Below, one piece after another: positions 56,492 to 64,000 of a stretch of 64,000 bases of DNA. The translations under genes and the position numbers were made by a program. Positions within the stretch are counted from its first letter, which is position 1, and every line of letters starts with the position of its first letter. The stretch lies in NCBI RefSeq assembly GCF_008728195.1, contig NZ_CP031598.1, positions 1,240,001-1,304,000 on the forward strand, in the 5' to 3' direction. Under the pieces are notes generated by a model. The model was not told the origin of the DNA and ran no database searches. It worked only from the letters and a program-made list of their open reading frames with translations. The DNA comes from Roseovarius indicus. GTDB taxonomy: Bacteria; Pseudomonadota; Alphaproteobacteria; Rhodobacterales; Rhodobacteraceae.

Positions 56492-56631
56492 CGGATCACC
56501 TTCCTCTGCATGGGGCCATATGCCTGATTTTTCGGCGTCCGGCGCGTTTTCCTACATGGGCGGGACAGCCCGATAATGTCAACGTTCTATCGGCTTTCGT
56601 GCAGCCGTTCCACCGGATGATTGCAAAAAAA

Positions 56632-56649
56632 TGATTGATTAAGCAATCA
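56632..56649. promoter_or_regulatory. Palindrome TGATTG-N6-CAATCA, candidate TetR operator
   Basis: Six-bp perfect inverted arms around ATTAAG in the divergent gap between the TetR gene and the aminotransferase gene. A TTGACA-like -35 element follows at 56657-56662, so binding here would block rightward transcription. Function inferred from position and symmetry. Confidence 0.5.
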
Positions 56650-56756
56650 AAAAAAGTTGACAGCAAAGATCCCCCGATGCACACAGTGCCGCCACGCGAA
56701 CACCGCAGGATCATCCGCGCGAATCCCCTTGCGCGACGAAAAACGGAGGTAAGATC

Positions 56757-58151
56757 ATGGCTGAAATTCAGGAAACGAGCGTCACCTCGGCGCGGCAGAA
56801 GCACATCGTGCGCCCCTCCCAGGAAATGGCGTCGCTCGGCAAGGACGACATGCCGGTCCTCACGAAGGCGGAAGGCATCTATGTCTATGCCGAAGACGGC
56901 CGCAGGCTGATCGACGGCCCGGCTGGGATGTGGTGCACCCAGATCGGCTATGGCCGCAAGGAAGCCGTCGACGCCATCGCGCACCAGGCCTCGACCATCT
57001 CCTTCGCCTCGCCCTGGTACATGAGCACCAGCCCCTCGGCGCGGCTGGCCGAAAAGATCGCCAGCCTCACGCCGGGCGATCTCAACCGCATCTTCTTCAC
57101 CACGGGCGGCTCCACCGCCGTCGACAGCGCGCTGCGCTTCACCGAGTTCTACAACAACGTCCTCGGCCGCCCCGCGAAAAAGCGCATCATCTCGCGCATC
57201 GACGGCTACCACGGTTCGACCGGGCTTGCGGCCTCGGTCACCGGGCGCAAGGGCAGTTGGGCCAATTTCGACATCGAGACCGACCGCGTCTCGTTCCTGT
57301 CCTCGCCCAACCCGCGCCACGCCGGCAGCCGCACCGAGGCGGAATTCCTCGACGATCTCGTCAAGGAATTCGAAGACCGGATCGAAGCGCTCGGCGCCGA
57401 CACGGTCGCCGCCTTCATTGCCGAGCCGCTTCTGGCCAACGCCGGCGTCATCATCCCGCCCAAGGGCTACCACGCCCGGTTCAAGGCGGTCTGCGAAAAG
57501 CACGACATCCTCTATATCTCCGACGAGGTGGTCACCGCCTTCGGCCGCTGCGGGGAATGGTTCGCCTCGGAAAAGGTGTTCGACGTCACCCCCGACATCA
57601 TCACCTTTGCCAAGGGCGTCACCTCGGGCTACGTGCCGCTGGGCGGCTTCGCCATCTCCGACGCGGTCATCGCCCGCATCTCGGGCGAAAACGCCAACGG
57701 CAGCTGGTTCAACAACGGCTTCACCTATTCCAACCAGCCGGTTTCCTGCGCCGCCGCCATCGCCAATATCGACCTGATGGAGCGCGAGGGCATCGTCGAT
57801 CACGCCCGCGCCACGGCGGGGTATTTCCGTAAGGCGCTGGAATCGCTGCTCGATCTGCCGGGGGCAGGGGCCGTTCACTCTGCCGGTCTGGTCGGTTGCG
57901 TCCAATGCCTGCTCGACCCCAGCCAGCCCGATGGCACGGAAGAGGACCGCGCCTTCGCCGCCCGCGTCGATGAGATCTGCTTCGATCTCGGCCTCATCGT
58001 CCGCCCGATCGCCGAACGCTGCGTGATCTCTCCGCCGCTGGTCATCACCCGCGCGCAGATCGACGACGTCGTCGGCATCCTGCGCAAGGCGATCACGCAG
58101 GCCGGGGAAGAGGCCGGGCTGAACGCCCCCGCCGGCGCGGCCGCCGGCTAA
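56757..58151 (+). CDS. Class III omega-aminotransferase (aspartate aminotransferase family)
   Basis: PLP-dependent fold-type I transaminase of 464 aa, the size of omega-amino acid:pyruvate and diamine:pyruvate transaminases. Seen: GPAGMWCTQIGYGR near residues 55-68, the phosphate-binding FFTTGGSTAVDSAL, YHGSTG, the PLP aspartate in ISDEVVTAFGR, and the Schiff-base lysine Lys286 in FAKGVTSGYVPLGG. ATG 56757 follows ACGGAGG. Context with a polyamine-type importer suggests transfer of a terminal amino group from a diamine, polyamine or beta-amino acid to pyruvate; the substrate itself is inferred. Confidence 0.9.
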   Translation: MAEIQETSVTSARQKHIVRPSQEMASLGKDDMPVLTKAEGIYVYAEDGRRLIDGPAGMWCTQIGYGRKEAVDAIAHQASTISFASPWYMSTSPSARLAEKIASLTPGDLNRIFFTTGGSTAVDSALRFTEFYNNVLGRPAKKRIISRIDGYHGSTGLAASVTGRKGSWANFDIETDRVSFLSSPNPRHAGSRTEAEFLDDLVKEFEDRIEALGADTVAAFIAEPLLANAGVIIPPKGYHARFKAVCEKHDILYISDEVVTAFGRCGEWFASEKVFDVTPDIITFAKGVTSGYVPLGGFAISDAVIARISGENANGSWFNNGFTYSNQPVSCAAAIANIDLMEREGIVDHARATAGYFRKALESLLDLPGAGAVHSAGLVGCVQCLLDPSQPDGTEEDRAFAARVDEICFDLGLIVRPIAERCVISPPLVITRAQIDDVVGILRKAITQAGEEAGLNAPAGAAAG

Positions 58152-58171
58152 GCCGCCAGCCCCAAACAGCC

Positions 58172-58188
58172 GGGCGCCCCGCGCCCGC
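58172..58188 (+). terminator. Short GC hairpin after the aminotransferase gene
   Basis: CGGGCGC / GCGCCCG 7-bp stem with a 3-nt loop, 20 bp after the stop codon, with no T-run. Possible factor-independent terminator or 3'-end structure. Confidence 0.35.
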
Positions 58189-58534
58189 TGATCCTACCTC
58201 GCCCGTGGCGTCCTTCCCGGCGATGTCACGGGCGCTTCCGTTGCCGGGCCAGCCGGTCCGGCAAGGCCGCCGGACCTCGCCCGACCCGGGGCGCCGATAC
58301 CCGCGCGATCGCGCCCGGGTATAAACTCAGCCACATCTCAAGCCCTGCCAAATACCCCGAAAACCTGCCGCCTCGCACGCGCGCAGGTGCCATTGTCCTG
58401 CGCGGCGTCGCAATGGTGCGGCCATGAAAAATCAATATTTAACAAGATATTAATCGCATACCGCTGACCCGGAGACACGATCCCCTGCATCGCCCCGACC
58501 CCCTGTTCCAACCCCCACACAGGGCCTCTCTAAA

Positions 58535-58551
58535 CATTACTTCAGGTAATG
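58535..58551. promoter_or_regulatory. Palindrome CATTAC-N5-GTAATG
   Basis: Six-bp inverted repeat around TTCAG in the promoter region of the polyamine-type ABC operon, 211 bp before its first start codon. It fits the T-N11-A layout of LysR-type sites, but no LysR gene is nearby. Function inferred. Confidence 0.35.
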
Positions 58552-58762
58552 CCCTTCTTACTATTTGTGACTTCGTCGAAGCCCCCTCCATCGCTACTCT
58601 TTTTTCAGTCGCGAAGGCCGCGCATGGGCAAGACACCACCCCCTGAACAGGCCTCCGAACCACGGCGCGCGAACCGGGGCGGGCCGGCCGAATGACACGG
58701 ACGAAAACGAAAAGACCAAGAACCGAAACCGGAAACACGATCACACCGACAGGGAGAAGAAA

Positions 58763-59788
58763 ATGAAACGCATTCTAGCAACCATGATTGCCGCGTCGGC
58801 GGGCCTGTCCGCCGCGCCGCTTCATGCCGAAGACTCGCTGACCTACGTCTCGTGGGGCGGCAACTACCAGCAGGCCGAGCGCGACGCCTTCCTCGACCCC
58901 ATCGAGGACGAACTCGGCATCACCATCCGCGAGGAAACCTACACCGGCGTCCACGAAGTCCGCGCCCAGGTGCTCTCCGGCGCCGTGACATGGGACATCG
59001 TCGATCTCGGCGGCTTCGAATGCGCCCAGGGCCAGGCCGAAGGCCTCTTCGAAGACCTCGACTGGAACGTCGTCTCCACCGAAGGGCTCGACGAGAACGC
59101 CTGGTCCGACACCTGGGTCTCGATCCTCTATTATTCCACCGTCCTCGCCTATAACCCCGAGGCGCTGGAAAAGGCCCCGACCAACTTCACCGACTTCTGG
59201 GATGTCGAGAACTTCCCCGGCCGCCGCGCCCTCTACAACGAGGCGCCCACCATGCTCGAGGCGGCGCTGCTCGCCGACGGCGTGCCGAAGGATGAGCTCT
59301 ACCCGCTCGACATCGACCGCGCCTTCGCCAAGCTGGAAGAGATCAAGCCGCATATCGACGCCTGGTGGGATTCCGGCGCCCAGTCGATCCAGCTTCTCGC
59401 CGATGGCGAGGTCGACATGCTGCCGATCTGGAACGGCCGTATCGAAGTCCTGAAGGAAGAGGGCTTCCCGGTCGAGATTGCCTGGGATCAGGGCACCCTC
59501 TCGGTCAGCTGCGTCGCCATTCCCAAGGGCGCACCCAACAAGGATCTCGCGATGAAGGCGATCAACCTGATGATCTCGCCCGAGATCCAGGCCAACCTGC
59601 CGCAATACATCAACTACGGCCCGGCCAACGCCCTTGCCTTCGACACCGGAAAGATCGCCGAGGACAAGGTCGCCACCAGCCCCTCCGCGCCCGAACACCT
59701 CAAGGTGCTGGCCGTCATCAGCCCCAGCTACTGGGGCGAGCGCCTGACCGAGCTCGACGAGCGCTGGGACGCCTTCATGCTCAAGTAA
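58763..59788 (+). CDS. Polyamine-type ABC transporter substrate-binding protein (PotD-like)
   Basis: Periplasmic binding protein, 341 aa, signal peptide about 1-22 (IAASAGLSAAPLHAE). PotD/PotF-type features are LTYVSWGGNYQQAERDAF, VTWDIVDLGGFE, NTDFWDVENFPGRRAL-like FTDFWDVENFPGRRALY, and CVAIPKGAPNKDLAMKAINLM near the C-terminus. The start follows AGGGAGAAGA. It begins an operon of receptor, ATPase, two permeases and an amidohydrolase. Family members bind putrescine, spermidine or related compounds; this member could bind another cation. Confidence 0.9.
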   Translation: MKRILATMIAASAGLSAAPLHAEDSLTYVSWGGNYQQAERDAFLDPIEDELGITIREETYTGVHEVRAQVLSGAVTWDIVDLGGFECAQGQAEGLFEDLDWNVVSTEGLDENAWSDTWVSILYYSTVLAYNPEALEKAPTNFTDFWDVENFPGRRALYNEAPTMLEAALLADGVPKDELYPLDIDRAFAKLEEIKPHIDAWWDSGAQSIQLLADGEVDMLPIWNGRIEVLKEEGFPVEIAWDQGTLSVSCVAIPKGAPNKDLAMKAINLMISPEIQANLPQYINYGPANALAFDTGKIAEDKVATSPSAPEHLKVLAVISPSYWGERLTELDERWDAFMLK

Positions 59789-59846
59789 GCGACGCGTCCG
59801 CCGCCCGGGTTCACCGGGCGGCATCCCCCAATGACAGGAGGCGGAA

Positions 59847-60917
59847 TTGAACGGCTCAACCGGAATGTCCATCAGCGGATTGTCGAAGCTCTACGGAGAT
59901 TTCCGCGCCCTGGACTCTATCGACCTGACGATCGGGGCAGGGGAGTTCATGACCCTGCTCGGACCGTCCGGATCAGGCAAGACGACACTGCTCATGACCC
60001 TGGCGGGCTTCACCCGGCCGACAAGGGGCCACATCCAGATCGCCGGGCGCGATCTTGCGGCGGTTCCGCCGCACAAGCGCAATTTCGGCATGGTCTTCCA
60101 GCACTATTCGCTGTTCCCGCATCTGAACGTCGCCGAGAACGTGGCCTATCCCCTCCGGATGCGGCGCATGTCACGCGCCGATACCGAAGAGCGGGTCGCC
60201 CACGCGCTCGACCTCGTGCAGCTGCGCCACCTCTCCGACCAGCGTATCGGCAACCTGTCCGGCGGTCAGAAACAGCGCATCGCGCTGGCCCGCGCCATCG
60301 TCTTCGAACCCGACGTGCTGCTGATGGACGAACCGCTTTCGGCGCTCGACAAGAACCTGCGCGAGCAGATGCAGTTCGAAATCCGCAGCTTGCACGACAG
60401 GCTGGGCATCACCACCGTCTACGTCACCCATGACCAGCGCGAGGCGCTCACCATGTCCGACAGGATCGCGGTCATCAACCGCGGCCGGATCGCCCAGCTC
60501 GGCACGCCCACCGATCTCTACAACCGCCCGGCCGACAGCTTCGTGGCCGAATTCCTGGGCGAGTCGACCCTCCTTCCGGTCGATCGCACGGGCGAGGGCT
60601 ATTCCCTCTCCGGTCAGCCGCTGCGCCATGACCACGCGGCGCCCGATGCAAGCTACCTGATGGTCCGCCCCGAAAAGCTCGAATTCTGGGAGCCCGAGCT
60701 CGAACCCACCCACAACCGCTTCACCGGCACGGTCGAGCAGAAGGTCTTTCAGGGCGACAGCCTGCAGATCCGCATCCGCCTGGCCAGCGGCCAACAGATC
60801 GTGATGCGCCGCTCCGCAAGGCGCACCGTGCTCGACCGGATCGGCGAGGGTGGCGCCGACATCGCGCTGGCCCTGCACGCCGAGGACACGGTCCTGGTTC
60901 CGGACGGTGCCGCATGA
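59847..60917 (+). CDS. Polyamine-type ABC transporter ATP-binding protein (PotA-like)
   Basis: Importer ATPase, 356 aa. Walker A GPSGSGKTT (about residues 42-50), signature LSGGQKQRI, Walker B VLLMDEPLSALD and switch histidine VYVTHDQREA are followed by a C-terminal TOBE domain (MVRPEKLEFW, GDSLQIRIRLASGQ). The TTG at 59847 is favoured because a strong AGGAGG lies 5 nt upstream; ATG 59865 is the alternative. It overlaps the first permease by 4 bp. Confidence 0.92.
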   Translation: MNGSTGMSISGLSKLYGDFRALDSIDLTIGAGEFMTLLGPSGSGKTTLLMTLAGFTRPTRGHIQIAGRDLAAVPPHKRNFGMVFQHYSLFPHLNVAENVAYPLRMRRMSRADTEERVAHALDLVQLRHLSDQRIGNLSGGQKQRIALARAIVFEPDVLLMDEPLSALDKNLREQMQFEIRSLHDRLGITTVYVTHDQREALTMSDRIAVINRGRIAQLGTPTDLYNRPADSFVAEFLGESTLLPVDRTGEGYSLSGQPLRHDHAAPDASYLMVRPEKLEFWEPELEPTHNRFTGTVEQKVFQGDSLQIRIRLASGQQIVMRRSARRTVLDRIGEGGADIALALHAEDTVLVPDGAA

Positions 60918-61822
60918 CCGCACAAACCGACACGGCCCCGGCTGCCTCCCCCGACACCGAGGACAACACGCGCAAGCTTGCCGCCGCCGGCCGCGGCGAA
61001 ACCTTCCGCCATTTCGCGCTGACCTTCCCGGCGCTCTTCCTGATCGTCGTGCTGGTCTTCGGCCCGGTCGGCTGGCTCTTCTGGCTCTCGCTGATCGAGG
61101 ACGGCCAATTCTCGCTGGCCCATTACCGACGCATGTGGACACCCACCTATGTCGAGATCTTCAGCCAGACCTTCCGCATCAGCCTGCTCGTCACCGGCCT
61201 CGCCATCCTCGTTGGCTACCCGCTGGCCTACCTGATGAGCCAGCTGCCCAGGCGCATCGCCGGGCTGATGATGATCTGCGTGCTGCTGCCCTTCTGGACA
61301 TCGCTTCTGGTGCGCACCTACGCCTGGATGGTGCTGCTGCAACGGCGCGGCCTGATCAACGACGCGCTGATCGGCACCGGCATCATCGAGCGGCCCCTGG
61401 CCCTCGTCAACAACCTCACCGGCACGGTGCTGGGCATGCTGCACATCATGCTGCCCTTCATGATCCTGCCGCTCTTCGCCAGCCTGCGCACCATCGACAT
61501 GACCTACATGCGCTCGGCCTCGAACCTCGGCGCCTCGCCGATCCGCGCCTACTGGACGGTCTTCTTCCCGCTCTCCCTGCCGGGGGTCTTCGCCGGGGCA
61601 ATCCTCGTCTTCGTCCTCTGCCTCGGCGTCTACGTGACCCCGGCGCTACTGGGCGGCGGCAAGGTGATGATGGTGTCGATGAAGATCCAGCAGAACGCCG
61701 CCCTCTATTTCGACTGGGGCGCCGCCTCGTCGCTCGGCGTGGTCCTTCTGGCCATGACGGTGGTGCTGTTCTGGGGCCTCAGTCGGCTGACCCGCATCGA
61801 AACCATGTTCGGAGGTGGATGA
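60914..61822 (+). CDS. Polyamine-type ABC transporter permease (PotB-like)
   Basis: Inner-membrane permease, 302 aa, with six hydrophobic segments after a hydrophilic N-terminal 35 residues. PotB landmarks are GYPLAYLMSQLPRR, LLPFWTSLLVRTYAW, and the ATPase-coupling loop ASNLGASPIRAYWTVFFPLS. The gene overlaps its neighbours by 4 bp on each side and pairs with the downstream PotC-like permease. Confidence 0.92.
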   Translation: MTAQTDTAPAASPDTEDNTRKLAAAGRGETFRHFALTFPALFLIVVLVFGPVGWLFWLSLIEDGQFSLAHYRRMWTPTYVEIFSQTFRISLLVTGLAILVGYPLAYLMSQLPRRIAGLMMICVLLPFWTSLLVRTYAWMVLLQRRGLINDALIGTGIIERPLALVNNLTGTVLGMLHIMLPFMILPLFASLRTIDMTYMRSASNLGASPIRAYWTVFFPLSLPGVFAGAILVFVLCLGVYVTPALLGGGKVMMVSMKIQQNAALYFDWGAASSLGVVLLAMTVVLFWGLSRLTRIETMFGGG

Positions 61823-62637
61823 TGCTGCAAGGCAATGCAACCGACACCCAGATCACCCACCTGCAACGGCTGTGGCTCTACGTCCTGTGCGGGCTGATCC
61901 TGATCTACCTGGTCTTCCCGATCTTCATCGTGGTGCCGCTCTCCTTCTCCGACAGCCGCTTCCTGCGCTTTCCCCCGAAAGAGCTGTCGCTGCGGTGGTA
62001 CACCAACTTCATCACCTCGCCGGAATGGCGCGAGGCGATATGGGTCTCGATGCGGGCGGCCGTCTATACCACGCTGCTCGCCACGCCTGTGGGCGTGGCG
62101 GCGGCCTGGGGGCTGGCCCGCTCGCGCCTGCCGGCGGCCCGGCTGCTCGTGCTGGCGGTGATCAGCCCGCTGATCGTGCCGGTCATCATCACGGCGATCG
62201 GCCTCTTCTACCTCTATGCCCGGCTCAACCTTGTCCACACCATGACCGGCATCGTGCTGGCCCATACCTGCCTGGCCATCCCCTTCGTCTTCGTCACCGT
62301 CTCGTCGGCGCTCAGCAATTTCGACATCGGCTACGAACGCGCCGCGCGCAGCCTCGGCGCCTCTCAGCTGCGTGCCTTCATGACGGTCACGCTGCCTCAA
62401 ATTGCACCGGCGGTGATGTCCGGCGGGCTCTTTGCCTTCTTCACCTCACTGGACGAAGTCGTGATTTCGTCGATTATCTCGGGCGGAGAGAACACGACTC
62501 TCACCAAGAAGATGTTCAGCGGCCTCCGAGACGAGCTCGACCCGACCATCGCCGCGGTCTCGTCGTTCCTGATCGGGGTCTCCCTCGTAATCCTGCTGCT
62601 TGCAGTAATGATGTCGAAAGGACGCAATGATGACTAA
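61819..62637 (+). CDS. Polyamine-type ABC transporter permease (PotC-like)
   Basis: Second permease, 272 aa from ATG 61819; an ATG at 61822 is better spaced from GGAGG and may be the real start. Six hydrophobic segments are seen, with PotC landmarks FSDSRFLRFPPKELSLRWY and the coupling loop AARSLGASQLRAFMTVTLP. SLDEVVISSII near residue 215 is also typical. It overlaps the amidohydrolase gene by 11 bp, tying that enzyme to the transporter operon. Confidence 0.92.
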   Translation: MMLQGNATDTQITHLQRLWLYVLCGLILIYLVFPIFIVVPLSFSDSRFLRFPPKELSLRWYTNFITSPEWREAIWVSMRAAVYTTLLATPVGVAAAWGLARSRLPAARLLVLAVISPLIVPVIITAIGLFYLYARLNLVHTMTGIVLAHTCLAIPFVFVTVSSALSNFDIGYERAARSLGASQLRAFMTVTLPQIAPAVMSGGLFAFFTSLDEVVISSIISGGENTTLTKKMFSGLRDELDPTIAAVSSFLIGVSLVILLLAVMMSKGRNDD

Positions 62638-64000
62638 GGCAATGGCCGACACGATCCTCGTGAACGGCGACATCGTCACGATGGATCCGCTCTTGCCGCG
62701 CGCCACGGCGCTCGCGGTCCGCGACGGAAAGATCCTCGCCATCGGCGGGGATGACGACATCACCGACCTCAAGGGCCCCCTGACGCAGGTGATCAACGCC
62801 GGCGGGCGCATGGTTCTGCCGGGCATGCAGGACACCCATATCCACCTGCAGGACAGCGGCTACCAATACAGCGCCATGGCCGACCTGACCGGCGCGGTGA
62901 CCCATGACGCCCTGCTCGACAGGCTGTCGGACTTCGCCGCCGGGCATGACGGCGAATGGGTGCTCGGCGTGGCCTACGACACCGGCGCCTTTTCCGAGGC
63001 CAACCTCAGCCGCGCCGACCTCGACCGCGCCGTGCCCGACCGGCCCTGCCATATCCTGTCGGCCGATCTCCATTCCTCCTGCCTCAACACCGCCGGCTGC
63101 ACCGCCCTCGGCCTCACCCGCGACACGCCCGACCCCGACAACGGCCTCTTCGCCCGCGACGCCACGGGCGAACCCACCGGCATGCTGCACGAAAGCGCGA
63201 TGGATTGGGCCCACAACCGCATGCCCCCGGTCACCGACGACGACTACGTCAACGGCATCGCCGAGGCCCAGGCGCTGTGCCACCGCAACGGCCTCACCGG
63301 CGTGATCGACCCCCGCGTCACCGAACGCCACGCCCGCGTCTACCAGCGCATGGCCGCCGACGGCAGCCTCCGGCTCCGGGTCGGCGGGGCCGGCCTCGTC
63401 CTCCCCGAGCTCAGCGTCGAGGACAACGTCGCCGGTCTCGTCTCCATGCGCGAAACCTATTCCGGCGGCCTCTTCCACCTCCATTCCGCCAAGTTCTTCC
63501 TCGACGGCGTGTTCGAGAACCGCACCGCCGCCATGATCGACGGCTACCAGGACGCCGCCGGCGGCAACTACCCCCTGATGTTCGACCCCGATCACCTCAA
63601 CGCACTCTGCGTCGCCTTCGACGCGCTGCGCTTCCAGATCCACATGCACGTGATCGGCGATTACGCGGCCCGCGCCGGGCTCGACGGGGTCGAGGCGGCG
63701 CTCCGGGCCAACGGCGCATGGCCCTCGCTGCATCAGCTCACCCATGTCGAATGCGTCCACCCCGCCGATATCGGGCGCTTCGCCGAGCTGGGCGCCGTCG
63801 CCAACATGCAATGCCTCTGGGCCCGCAACGCTCCCACCGTCACCAAGGTCGCGGTGCCGATGACCGGCGCCGACCGCTCGGCCGACATCTACCCGTTCGG
63901 CGCCCTGATCGACGCCGGCGCCACCACCACGCTCAGCAGCGATTGGGGCGTCTCCAGCCTCAACCCGTTCGAAATCATGGAAGTGGCGATGACCCGCCAG
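62627..64000 (+). CDS. Amidohydrolase family protein, YtcJ-like (3' truncated)
   Basis: Metal-dependent amidohydrolase (family 3), 458 codons present and still open at the window edge; full members are about 540 aa. The N-terminal beta-sandwich (NGDIVTMDPLLPRATALAV) leads to metal ligands in PGMQDTHIHLQDSG (about residues 65-78). Later come a lysine in SAKFFLDGVFENRT, histidines in IHMHVIGDYA and LTHVECVHP, and the metal aspartate in SSDWGVSSLNP. It starts within the PotC-like gene after AAAGGAC. No signal peptide, so cytoplasmic. It may cleave an N-acyl group or a ring amide from the imported compound; the substrate is not known. Confidence 0.88.
   Translation, partial: MMTKAMADTILVNGDIVTMDPLLPRATALAVRDGKILAIGGDDDITDLKGPLTQVINAGGRMVLPGMQDTHIHLQDSGYQYSAMADLTGAVTHDALLDRLSDFAAGHDGEWVLGVAYDTGAFSEANLSRADLDRAVPDRPCHILSADLHSSCLNTAGCTALGLTRDTPDPDNGLFARDATGEPTGMLHESAMDWAHNRMPPVTDDDYVNGIAEAQALCHRNGLTGVIDPRVTERHARVYQRMAADGSLRLRVGGAGLVLPELSVEDNVAGLVSMRETYSGGLFHLHSAKFFLDGVFENRTAAMIDGYQDAAGGNYPLMFDPDHLNALCVAFDALRFQIHMHVIGDYAARAGLDGVEAALRANGAWPSLHQLTHVECVHPADIGRFAELGAVANMQCLWARNAPTVTKVAVPMTGADRSADIYPFGALIDAGATTTLSSDWGVSSLNPFEIMEVAMTRQ

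Larger units (their letters stand above)
58152..58762. other. 611-bp intergenic region before the polyamine-type ABC operon
   Basis: Contains a hairpin just after the aminotransferase gene (58172-58188), an AT-rich stretch around 58430-58460 and a palindrome at 58535-58551. The AT-rich parts contrast with the GC-rich surroundings and probably hold the promoter of the ABC operon. No open frame here has convincing coding features. Confidence 0.55.

Overview
The window is about 64 kb of GC-rich, densely packed bacterial DNA. Its make-up is typical of a marine Rhodobacterales (Roseobacter-type) alphaproteobacterium: three TRAP transporter sets, three multi-gene ABC importers, many acyl-CoA enzymes, Tat-dependent binding proteins and short ATGA overlaps. 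That placement is an inference from gene content. I saw no rRNA, tRNA, CRISPR array, insertion sequence or phage gene. The first gene (livH) and the last (an amidohydrolase) are cut by the window edges.

Left end (1-13.7 kb). A livHMGF-type branched-chain amino-acid/amide ABC operon converges on a GntR/FCD regulator. That regulator is divergent from a peptide-type ABC operon (DppB, C, D, F) carrying a CocE/NonD-family hydrolase and a binding protein. This looks like a unit that imports a small amide, ester or peptide and hydrolyses it. Facing it is a Tat-exported molybdenum hydroxylase pair (IorB/IorA type).

Centre (14-41 kb). This is a large acyl-CoA degradation island in two regulatory blocks. 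Block 1 (14.1-34.8 kb) holds an ACAD10/11-like acyl-CoA dehydrogenase next to an aminoglycoside-phosphotransferase-fold kinase, a thiolase, a PaaG-like enoyl-CoA hydratase/isomerase, a nitronate monooxygenase-type flavoprotein, a TRAP transporter, a 900-aa MalT-like LuxR activator, an acyl-CoA ligase, two further acyl-CoA dehydrogenases, a second thiolase and two FadB-like proteins. A palindrome, TCGTCG-N4-CGACGA, lies in front of four gene groups of this block and nowhere else that I found in non-coding DNA, so it is the obvious candidate operator. The dehydrogenase/kinase pair suggests that the substrate is a 4-hydroxy acid, broken down through a phosphorylated acyl-CoA as in levulinate catabolism. 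Block 2 (34.8-41.2 kb) has a PAS-LuxR regulator divergent from an SCP2-type thiolase, a second acyl-CoA ligase and a second TRAP set; two palindromes lie in the short divergent promoter.

Right (41.3-46.9 kb). A TakP-like 2-oxoacid TRAP operon on the minus strand is divergent from an orphan CHASE-PAS histidine kinase.

46.9-55.7 kb. Five minus-strand genes encode secreted proteins with DUF11-like repeats around a 1659-aa protein predicted to end in an outer-membrane beta-barrel. I cannot assign this cluster to a described system; it is the best candidate here for a new envelope or surface apparatus.

Right end (55.8-64 kb). A TetR regulator without a normal start codon is divergent from a class III omega-aminotransferase. 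This is followed by a polyamine-type ABC importer and a YtcJ-like amidohydrolase, a plausible route for uptake and deamination of an amine or N-acyl amine.
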